64,000 nt of DNA from Opitutia bacterium UBA953. Its GTDB lineage: Bacteria; Verrucomicrobiota; Verrucomicrobiia; Opitutales; UBA953. A model generated the notes under the pieces. That model worked only from the letters and a program-made list of their open reading frames with translations, searched no databases and was not told where the DNA came from. The stretch covers positions 39,415 through 103,414 of the forward strand of contig DBCR01000083.1 of NCBI GenBank assembly GCA_002293125.1, read 5' to 3'. Position 1 is the first letter of the stretch, and the number at the start of each line of letters is the position of its first letter. The translations under genes were made by a program, and so were the position numbers. This document shows positions 57,880 to 64,000 of this stretch, one piece after another.

Positions 57880-58716
57880 TTACTTATCCATCTTCTTCCA
57901 CCCCTCCATCGACTCCTTCAGCAGCTCCTTGGAATCCATTTTGATCCCAAAGCCCTGGAAGCCGAACGGTCCGCGATAGCCGGCGGCGCGGGTCTTTGCG
58001 ACGAACGCACCGACATCATACGACCCACGGCCGAGCGGCTGGATGAGCTTATCCCAACCCAGCTTCTGCGTGTCGCCCGTATCGGCGCCATTGATCGTGA
58101 TGAAGTTCAACCGCGGCAGAGCCTCCTTGATGAGCGGTGACGGATCGCGCACGGATCCTTCGACTTTGAGCCAATGGCAGAGATTGAAGGTCACGCCCAA
58201 GTTAGGGTCGTCGACCTTGGCCGCGACCCGCAGGCAGACCTCGAACTGCGCCGCCCAGAAGCCAGTATGCGGATAAAGTGAGACCTTCACGCCCTTGGGC
58301 TTCGCGTAGGCCAGTAGCTGCTTGAGTTGAGGCAGGACGATCGTGTCGCCGTATTCAGGACCGGCCTTCACCCCGGCCGGGAAAGCTACCTTATTGATAC
58401 CTAGCCAAAGCGTACTCCCGGTGCCGGCCAGGTCGTCGACGACTTTGGTGAGATCACCCGGTAGCTCCGTCTGGCCATACCCGAAGTTCGTGACGTGGTA
58501 GCCGTTGAAGAAGACGAGGCCCTTGGTCTGCAACGCCGACGCATGCGCCTTAGCCGACGCCGGGCGACCACCCAAGCCCGCGTAGCCGAGATCGGCGAGC
58601 ACCTGCGCACATTCGGCAGGCTCGAGACGAGCCGCGGTATCCATCGCGAAGAATGGCGGTCGGTCCGCGGCGAGAAGCGCGACAGTGGAACAGAAGAAAG
58701 CGAAGAGTGAGCGCAT
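57880..58716 (-). CDS. Secreted sugar phosphate isomerase/epimerase-like TIM-barrel protein
   Basis: A 278-residue protein of the xylose-isomerase-like TIM-barrel family. MRSLFAFFCSTVALLAA is a signal peptide, which fixes the start at ATG 58716. The barrel shows VKVSLYPHTGFWA, LGVTFNLCHWLKVEG and LNFITINGAD, with His and Asp/Glu positions expected for a metal site. Cytoplasmic relatives isomerise or epimerise sugars; exported versions are common in Verrucomicrobiota and their substrates are largely unknown. It starts 5 bases after the stop of a small membrane-protein gene on the same strand, implying co-transcription and translational coupling. Confidence 0.88.
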   Translation of the reverse strand: MRSLFAFFCSTVALLAADRPPFFAMDTAARLEPAECAQVLADLGYAGLGGRPASAKAHASALQTKGLVFFNGYHVTNFGYGQTELPGDLTKVVDDLAGTGSTLWLGINKVAFPAGVKAGPEYGDTIVLPQLKQLLAYAKPKGVKVSLYPHTGFWAAQFEVCLRVAAKVDDPNLGVTFNLCHWLKVEGSVRDPSPLIKEALPRLNFITINGADTGDTQKLGWDKLIQPLGRGSYDVGAFVAKTRAAGYRGPFGFQGFGIKMDSKELLKESMEGWKKMDK

Positions 58717-58721
58717 AAAGT

Positions 58722-59060
58722 CTAACGAACCGTCACCCCGCGGGCAGCGAGCTCCTTCAGAAACTCCGGCGGCGACGGCGGGCTGATGAGGAAGCTCTTG
58801 AACCAACCAGTGCGACGGCGGAGTAGGATCATCTGCTTCGGGTTCACGGTGTTGGTATAATGCTCGTTCCAAAAGCACCCATCCTGCGCCGCCCACTCGA
58901 TGTCGGTGAGCGCGACCTTTCGCGCGGTCCGGCCGTAGACGCGCACGCGCACGAAGGCCTCGTCGATGGTGAACGTCATCCCCCAGAAGATCGCATGGAT
59001 CAGGAGGCCCGTGAACGCCAAGGACCCGAGCAGGGGCAGCAGATGCAGGAAGACCTCCAT
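58722..59060 (-). CDS. Small membrane-anchored protein
   Basis: A 112-residue protein with one or two hydrophobic N-terminal segments (VFLHLLPLLGSLAFTGLLIHAIFW, about residues 4-27) and a polar remainder (VRVRVYGRTARKVALTDIEW, QMILLRRRTGWFKSF). The arrangement recalls small proteins with a membrane anchor and a PH-like cytoplasmic domain, but I cannot name a family. It is the upstream partner of the secreted TIM-barrel gene, 5 bases apart, and is divergent from menD with a 92-base gap that must contain both promoters. Confidence 0.7.
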   Translation of the reverse strand: MEVFLHLLPLLGSLAFTGLLIHAIFWGMTFTIDEAFVRVRVYGRTARKVALTDIEWAAQDGCFWNEHYTNTVNPKQMILLRRRTGWFKSFLISPPSPPEFLKELAARGVTVR

Positions 59061-59152
59061 TTGACGTCAAAACGTAGGGCTAATCGGCCGGGCTTAAACT
59101 CAAAACCAAGCCCACGCTGGACAGCCCTGCCCTTGCGGGATTGCCTGTGCCC

Positions 59153-60859
59153 ATGGCCCGCGCGACGAAGCACCTGAACACGAACGCCCTCTGGGCCGAC
59201 GTGGGCGTGCGCACGCTGCGTCGCCTCGGCCTCACGCACGTGGTGATCTCGCCCGGCTCGCGCTCGACGCCGCTCGCCCACGCTTTCGCCGAAAGCGCCG
59301 GCCTGCACGTGACGGTCGCGTTGGACGAACGTTCGGCCGGCTTCATCGCCCTCGGCCTCGCCAAGGCCACCGGCCGCCCCGCCGCCCTGCTCTGCACCTC
59401 CGGCACCGCCGCCGCGAACTACCTGCCCGCTGTCGTCGAAGCGCGCCTCGCCGCCACACCCCTGCTCGTCCTGACCGCAGACCGTCCGCCAGAACTCCGC
59501 GAGTGCCACTCGGGCCAGACGATCACCCAGAACGGCATCTTCGCCGGCTATCCGGTATGGGCGGCCGAGGCCGCCGTGCCTTCGACCGAGCTCTCCCTGC
59601 TCCGCCACTGGCGTCAGCTCCTGGTCGACGCCTGGCAGCACTCGCTGGGCCCTCTGGCTGGCCCGGTACACCTCAATCTGCCCTTCCGCGACCCTCTCGC
59701 CCCCTCGGATCCCGAAAAGGGCTTCAAGGTGCCCAAGGGCCTGAATCTCGAGACCTTCACGGCTGTCCCGCCCTGCGGCGTGGTCCGTCCGACCCTCACC
59801 CCCGCCACGGTCGCCAGCCTGCTCCCGAACACGGAACGTGGCGTCATCGTGGTCGGACCGCATGCCTTCGAGGATCGCGACGAAAGCGCCGCGGCCCTCC
59901 GCGAACTTTCGCACCTCACCGGCTGGCCGATCCTCGCCGACGGCGCCGGTACGCTCCGTGGCGACCTTGCCGGCGATGCGTCGCTCGTCTCGGGCTACGA
60001 CCTCATCCTGCGCGACGCCAAAGCCGCCAAGGTCCTCCGTCCGCAGGCAGCTATCTTCGTCGGTCCGCTCCCGACCAGCAAGGTCCTCCGCGCTTGGCTC
60101 AAAGACGGCGATATCACCGCGCTCCAACTCGGCCGCGCCGGTGAGAATACCGACCCGACCCATTCGCGCTGGAGCCGCCTCGACGGACAGCTGGTGCCTT
60201 CGGGCGACAAGGCTTCGGCGAAGGCCTCCGCTTACGGCAAGGCGTGGCGGTCCGCCCAGAAAGCCGCCGCCAAGAAACTCACGCGCATCGTGAACGTCGA
60301 CTGGCCCTTCGAAGGTCGCGTCGTGTCACTGCTCGACGAAGCCCTCGGACCGGACGATCGCCTCTTCGTCGGTAGCAGCATGCCGATCCGCGACGTGGAG
60401 TGGTTCTACCATCCGCCTGGACCCGGCCCGGAAGTACTCACCAACCGCGGCGCCAACGGCATCGACGGCACCGTCTCGACCGCGCTCGGCGCTTCGCTCG
60501 ACGGCAAGCGCACGGTGCTGCTCTGCGGCGACCTGACTTTCCTGCACGACAGCAACGCCCTGCTCTCCGCTTACGGTCATCGCGGCGACCTCACGGTCGT
60601 CGTGATCAACAACCAGGGCGGCGGCATCTTCAATCACCTCACCGTCGCGCAGAGCGCCCGCTTCGAACAGCTATGGGGCACGCCGCAGGCGACCGACCTC
60701 GGCAAGCTCTGCGCCGCCCACAAAGTACGCCACGACCTCGCCGACGGCTGGAATGATCTACGCCGCCTCCTCGAAGTCCGCGGCAAGGGCGTCCGCGTCA
60801 TCGAGTTCCGGACCGACCGCGAAGCCGACGCCGCCTGGCGGAAGAAATCGTTCCGCTGA
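59153..60859 (+). CDS. menD: MenD, SEPHCHC synthase of menaquinone synthesis
   Basis: A 568-residue thiamine-diphosphate enzyme. It joins 2-oxoglutarate and isochorismate to 2-succinyl-5-enolpyruvyl-6-hydroxy-3-cyclohexene-1-carboxylate in the classical menaquinone pathway. The family motif SPGSRSTPLA begins at Ser33, and the conserved Glu region DERSAGFIALGLAKATGRP follows. The ThDP/Mg site is CGDLTFLHDSNALL with VVINNQGGGIFNHL after it. The start at ATG 59153 (MARATKH) is preferred over a TTG four codons upstream. An alpha/beta hydrolase gene follows after 5 bases; other men genes are not in the window. Confidence 0.95.
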   Translation: MARATKHLNTNALWADVGVRTLRRLGLTHVVISPGSRSTPLAHAFAESAGLHVTVALDERSAGFIALGLAKATGRPAALLCTSGTAAANYLPAVVEARLAATPLLVLTADRPPELRECHSGQTITQNGIFAGYPVWAAEAAVPSTELSLLRHWRQLLVDAWQHSLGPLAGPVHLNLPFRDPLAPSDPEKGFKVPKGLNLETFTAVPPCGVVRPTLTPATVASLLPNTERGVIVVGPHAFEDRDESAAALRELSHLTGWPILADGAGTLRGDLAGDASLVSGYDLILRDAKAAKVLRPQAAIFVGPLPTSKVLRAWLKDGDITALQLGRAGENTDPTHSRWSRLDGQLVPSGDKASAKASAYGKAWRSAQKAAAKKLTRIVNVDWPFEGRVVSLLDEALGPDDRLFVGSSMPIRDVEWFYHPPGPGPEVLTNRGANGIDGTVSTALGASLDGKRTVLLCGDLTFLHDSNALLSAYGHRGDLTVVVINNQGGGIFNHLTVAQSARFEQLWGTPQATDLGKLCAAHKVRHDLADGWNDLRRLLEVRGKGVRVIEFRTDREADAAWRKKSFR

Positions 60860-60864
60860 ACCTG

Positions 60865-61680
60865 ATGAGCCTCGTCCGCCTCTGCCTCCTTCTCGCGCTA
60901 GGCCTCGGACTGCAGGCCCAGGATAAGGCGACCTCCCCGGCCGCAGCCAAGCCCATCCCGAGGACGGAGCTCAAGGCGCAGGTCGCGCCCGGGGCCACGC
61001 TACGGTTTGATTTCCCGGAGCTGACCGTGGACCGCAAGGGCGCGCTCGCGGCCTGCCACCTGAAACTCCCGGCGGACTTTGATGCGGCGAAGAAATACCC
61101 GCTCGTCGTCTGGCTGGGCGGCGGCGAAGGCGGCAACCAGCCCAACGGGGCTTTCCTGCCCGCGGGCGACTTCATCCTCGTCGGCCTCCCCTACCCCAAG
61201 GGCGCGAACAACCCCGCGCAGGCGAACATGGTCGGCGACTACGCCCAAGTCTGGGCCTATCACCGTTTCATGTTGGACGAGGTAACTAAGGTGATTCCGA
61301 ACCTCGATAAGTCGCGTTCGATCATCGCCGGCTTCAGCAACGGAGCGCACGCGATCGACGGCATGCTGCGCCTGAGCGGTCGTCCGAAGCTCACGGATTA
61401 TTTCGGGGTCTTCCTCTTCGCCGATGGCGGCGGCACCGGCTACACTTCGCTCGGCGCCCTGCCTGACCTGAAGGGCAAGTTCGCCTACGCCTGCTGGGGC
61501 TCAGAGAAAGGCTCCAACAAGCCTAACACCAGCCACCTTCCCAAGGCCCTCAAAGCCAAGGGCGCCACGGTCGTCGGTAGCGAGATGGCCGGCGTCGGCC
61601 ACGCCTTCGCGCCCTCCGAATATCCGAAGATCGCCGAGTGGCTCGAGAAGGTCGCCTTGGCCGCTTCGGCTAAGAAGTAA
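60865..61680 (+). CDS. Secreted alpha/beta hydrolase (esterase-like)
   Basis: A 271-residue protein with the signal peptide MSLVRLCLLLALGLGLQAQ. The nucleophile elbow is GFSNGAH with Ser158, the oxyanion region is VVWLGGGEGG, and the likely catalytic His is His246 in GVGHAF. It belongs with PHB-depolymerase/feruloyl-esterase-like secreted hydrolases. It begins 5 bases after menD and is therefore probably co-transcribed. The MenH step of menaquinone synthesis also uses an alpha/beta fold, but the signal peptide and sequence do not fit MenH, so the proximity is probably incidental. Confidence 0.83.
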   Translation: MSLVRLCLLLALGLGLQAQDKATSPAAAKPIPRTELKAQVAPGATLRFDFPELTVDRKGALAACHLKLPADFDAAKKYPLVVWLGGGEGGNQPNGAFLPAGDFILVGLPYPKGANNPAQANMVGDYAQVWAYHRFMLDEVTKVIPNLDKSRSIIAGFSNGAHAIDGMLRLSGRPKLTDYFGVFLFADGGGTGYTSLGALPDLKGKFAYACWGSEKGSNKPNTSHLPKALKAKGATVVGSEMAGVGHAFAPSEYPKIAEWLEKVALAASAKK

Positions 61681-61689
61681 ACCGCAGGC

Positions 61690-62361
61690 CTAGAAATAGG
61701 CCTTCAGGAATTCCGCTTCGATCGGGGTCAGCGGCGTCTCGCCGGTGGCCATGGCCAGAGACTTCGGGAAACGCTGCTGCTCCGTCGGCAGGACGCGGAA
61801 GCCGTGACGCTCGTAGATGGCCGGTTTGACCTCCGAGAAGAGCAGGAAACGCGTATCGAGCTGCGCGAAACGATGGAGCTCCATGACGGCACGGAGGAGC
61901 AATGAGGCGTAACCCTTGCCGCGCTGATCGGGCGACGTCGCGACGGACGCGAGACCGATGAGGCTTTCGCGGAAGCGCAGGACATTCAGCGCGGAGACCG
62001 GCTGACCGGACGCATCCTCGAGCAGGTAACGCGTGCCCCGGACATGGTTAGGATCCTGATCCTTATCGGCGCAGTATTGGTCAAAGGTCTTCCCGTGCTT
62101 CCACGCGTCGTAGCCGAAAGCCAGGACGGTGCGGAGGTCGTCCGGCTGCACCAGCCGCAACCGACCCACCGGCGTGAAGCGCGTGCGCCCATCTTCGATC
62201 GTTCCTTCGAACATCGGCTGCGGACGGACCCACGTGCGCGCCGCGAGATTATCATACAGGCAGCGATAGACCACCTGGGGCGAGAGGTCCTCGGAATGCG
62301 CCGCGACTCCGAGCCGGAGATAATGGTTGCCTTTGTAGTGGCGGTAGAGGTTCCAGGACAT
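61690..62361 (-). CDS. DUF1653-GNAT acetyltransferase fusion protein
   Basis: A 223-residue cytoplasmic protein in two parts. Residues about 4-62 form a DUF1653 domain: YRHYKGNHYLRLGVAAHSED followed by VVYRCLY and WVRPQPMFE. Residues about 66-223 form a GNAT N-acetyltransferase with the acetyl-CoA loop DQRGKGYASLLL and the C-terminal YERHGFRVL. The start is ATG 62361 (MSWNLYRHYKG); upstream codons are repeat-like sequence. GNATs acetylate amines of small molecules, peptides or rRNA proteins; DUF1653 normally occurs as a small stand-alone protein. The gene converges with the esterase gene, nine bases apart. Substrate unknown. Confidence 0.88.
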   Translation of the reverse strand: MSWNLYRHYKGNHYLRLGVAAHSEDLSPQVVYRCLYDNLAARTWVRPQPMFEGTIEDGRTRFTPVGRLRLVQPDDLRTVLAFGYDAWKHGKTFDQYCADKDQDPNHVRGTRYLLEDASGQPVSALNVLRFRESLIGLASVATSPDQRGKGYASLLLRAVMELHRFAQLDTRFLLFSEVKPAIYERHGFRVLPTEQQRFPKSLAMATGETPLTPIEAEFLKAYF

Positions 62362-62473
62362 GACTACACAGGGGGCATGGTGACACGGGGACACGCTGGC
62401 AAGGCTGTTGAACAAACCCCATGTCACCTTGCCCACGTGCCCACTTGGCCCCTGGGCGGACAGAGTCCGCCCA
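62362..62473. repeat. Short intergenic with GGCATGGTGACACGGGG string
   Basis: GGCATGGTGACACGGGGACACG is partly repeated in inverted form as CCATGTCACC and GTGCCCAC in the same gap. The words also occur at 54092-54125 and after 56311. The inverted halves could form a hairpin after lepB. Confidence 0.5.
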
Positions 62474-63817
62474 CTACTTCGCCGGACCCCAATGGGACGT
62501 GAACGGGTGCAGGATGAAGAGCGGCTTGCCGACGACGTCTTGTCCGGGCACTTCGCCCCAGCCGCGCGAGTCGAAGCTGTTGGAAGAGTTATCCCCTAGC
62601 GCGAAATAATGTCCGGACGTCACGGTGTACTCCTGTTGCAGCGGGACCGCGTAGCGGTCGCCGCCGGCTTCAGGCAGGTAGCCGTAGTAGCCCTTATCCA
62701 TCGCGCGCTGGCTGTTGAGCGCCATCGGCTCGGGCGAGGTGACGACCTTACCGTCCACGAAGAGTTCACCCTTCTCTCCGACGCGAAGCTTCTGCCCCGG
62801 AACGCCGGCGAGACGCTTGACGTAGTAATTCTGCGAAGGCTGGCCGTATTGGTCGTCGAGTCCGCGGATATTGTTCGTGCGGAAGACGAACGTGTCGCCG
62901 CGGGACGGCTCCACGAAGTGATAGGACATGCGATCCACGAAGAGCATATCGCCCGTGAGGATGTCGAAGTTGAGCATCGTCTGACCGGCGGTCGCCTGCT
63001 TGCCGGTCATCAGCACCGGGCCGAACGGGCCGCTCTTGATGCGCCCTTCACGGGCGGCCTTGGCGAAGACCACGCGCCAGCGGTCCTGATCCTGGCGAGG
63101 CAGCTTCAGCTTGGCCTCCTCCGGAAAGAACGTGCTCAACAGCACCGTCTCAAAACCGAAGTCGGCCGGCATAAGTACGGACTGCATCGTGTTACCGACC
63201 TGGATCTCATGCTTATCGGCGGCACCCTTCCAGATACCGGTGCCGAAGATGCCGTCATCGACCGTCCGCTGACGAGAGCGCAGGCCGTATTCGACCTGGT
63301 TGTCGCCGTAGCGCTGCATCACGATCGGGATGCCGATTTCACCGGTGGCTTCGGCCGGAATGACGTAGGTCCAGGTCCACTGAACCTTCTCGAGCAGACG
63401 GATCGCCAGACTCGGGACAGGCTCGTCAGCGGCGCGCACCTCGGCGGTCATGCCGTTGTACGTGGGCCACATGGAGTTCGTCGGAATCTTGAACGGCTGC
63501 AGGAAGAAGCTACGGATCGAGCCCGCCACGATGGCGGCCATGACCACCATCTCGGTATAATCGCAGCCGGTGGTGAGCGGGTAGATCTTGCCGCCGTTGC
63601 GGACGAGCACCTCGTGGAGCCGGTTGACGAGCACCTCGACCTGCGTGAGCTCGATCGTCCGGTCCTTGGACGCGGCCCGGACCTTATCCGCCAGCTCGAG
63701 CTGTTCGTTGAGGGCCTCCTTCGTCAGGATATCGCCTCGGTAGAGCTCGACCTTCTCCGACGCCTCGAGCAAGGCCTTGCCAATCTTGCGGAGCTTACGT
63801 CGATAATAGAAGGACAT
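62474..63817 (-). CDS. lepB: Signal peptidase I with a long insertion
   Basis: A 447-residue membrane serine protease that removes signal peptides from exported proteins. One clear transmembrane segment (about residues 90-108) precedes the catalytic Ser115 in IPTNSMWPT. The general-base Lys334 is in YYVKRLAGVPG, and GDNSSNSFDSRGWG near the C-terminus is box E. Ser and Lys are 219 residues apart, against about 55 in E. coli, so a large extra domain lies between them. The N-terminal 85 residues are charged and helical. It follows lepA on the same strand with a 57-base gap, the classical lepA-lepB order. It should process the many secreted proteins encoded in this window. Confidence 0.95.
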   Translation of the reverse strand: MSFYYRRKLRKIGKALLEASEKVELYRGDILTKEALNEQLELADKVRAASKDRTIELTQVEVLVNRLHEVLVRNGGKIYPLTTGCDYTEMVVMAAIVAGSIRSFFLQPFKIPTNSMWPTYNGMTAEVRAADEPVPSLAIRLLEKVQWTWTYVIPAEATGEIGIPIVMQRYGDNQVEYGLRSRQRTVDDGIFGTGIWKGAADKHEIQVGNTMQSVLMPADFGFETVLLSTFFPEEAKLKLPRQDQDRWRVVFAKAAREGRIKSGPFGPVLMTGKQATAGQTMLNFDILTGDMLFVDRMSYHFVEPSRGDTFVFRTNNIRGLDDQYGQPSQNYYVKRLAGVPGQKLRVGEKGELFVDGKVVTSPEPMALNSQRAMDKGYYGYLPEAGGDRYAVPLQQEYTVTSGHYFALGDNSSNSFDSRGWGEVPGQDVVGKPLFILHPFTSHWGPAK

Positions 63818-63874
63818 GGGAAGGACCTGGCCAAACTAACGGCGACCCCACCGAGGGAAAGCCCGAATTGGGGC

Positions 63875-64000
63875 TTAGCCCTCGTTCTTGAGGATCTTGA
63901 TGAAGGCTTCCTGCGGGATGTCGACCTTGCCGATCTGCTTCATGCGCTTCTTGCCCTCCTTCTGCTTGTCGAGGAGCTTGCGCTTACGGGAGATGTCGCC
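63875..64000 (-). CDS. lepA: Elongation factor 4 (LepA), C-terminal end only
   Basis: The last 41 codons and the stop are present; the rest lies beyond the right edge. The text [20 protein letters not shown] followed by [13 protein letters not shown] is the highly conserved LepA C-terminus. LepA is a ribosome-associated GTPase that affects translation under stress. It is the upstream gene of lepB. Confidence 0.95.
   Translation of the reverse strand, partial: GDISRKRKLLDKQKEGKKRMKQIGKVDIPQEAFIKILKNEG

Noticed and set aside
59141..59152. TTG start four codons upstream of menD
   Set aside because: ATG 59153 gives the usual MenD N-terminus and needs no alternative start codon.
60865..61680. 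Alpha/beta hydrolase as MenH
   Set aside because: It carries a signal peptide and resembles secreted esterases; MenH is a smaller cytoplasmic enzyme.

Overview
The window looks like chromosomal DNA of a high-GC member of the Verrucomicrobiota, probably close to the Opitutales. The basis is gene content: a giant secreted protein built of autotransporter-associated beta-strand repeats, a secreted haem-c dehydrogenase of the type typical of the PVC superphylum, secreted DUF6807 and YHYH proteins, a secreted TIM-barrel sugar isomerase, and a menaquinone gene (menD) beside housekeeping genes (alaS, nadK, lepA, lepB). The assignment is an inference from gene families, not from a phylogenetic marker.

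Bases 1 to 33980 are occupied by one minus-strand reading frame that starts with a clear signal peptide at 33980 and is still open at the left edge. At least 11,326 codons are inside the window. It translates to Gly/Thr/Ala/Asn-rich beta-strand repeats of the PATR type, with several higher-order modules. The numerous long plus-strand frames over this region are antisense shadows. An AT-rich stretch of about 150 bases lies upstream and probably holds its control region.

Bases 34574 to 41552 form a sugar-acid block. A minus-strand operon encodes a zinc alcohol dehydrogenase, an SDR reductase and a GntP permease, in the same order as E. coli idnD-idnO-idnT. A secreted SMP-30 gluconolactonase-like protein is transcribed divergently, followed by a secreted DUF6807 protein and an aldo/keto reductase. 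Together they could hydrolyse an aldonolactone outside the cytoplasm, import the aldonate and interconvert its keto form. This is inferred from families and arrangement.

Bases 41625 to 48405 hold three secreted proteins: a YHYH-domain protein, an SGNH hydrolase and a large SGNH/beta-propeller/cytochrome c protein. Bases 48532 to 64000 hold a small unknown protein, alaS, a secreted unknown, nadK, an ABC-F ATPase, a DUF3500 protein, a small membrane protein coupled to a secreted TIM-barrel protein, menD with an alpha/beta hydrolase, a DUF1653-GNAT fusion, and lepA-lepB (lepA runs off the right edge).

From 34 kb onwards many of the longer intergenic gaps are filled with a mosaic of short repeats. 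The main family is a pair of inverted hairpins bounded by GTAG and CTAC, the hallmark of REP/BIME elements that depend on a RAYT transposase. Other families are tandem GATACTC units, ATTCAG/CCTC strings, GCGGTTA strings and about 100-base composite direct repeats. No tRNA, rRNA, CRISPR array or complete insertion sequence was recognised.
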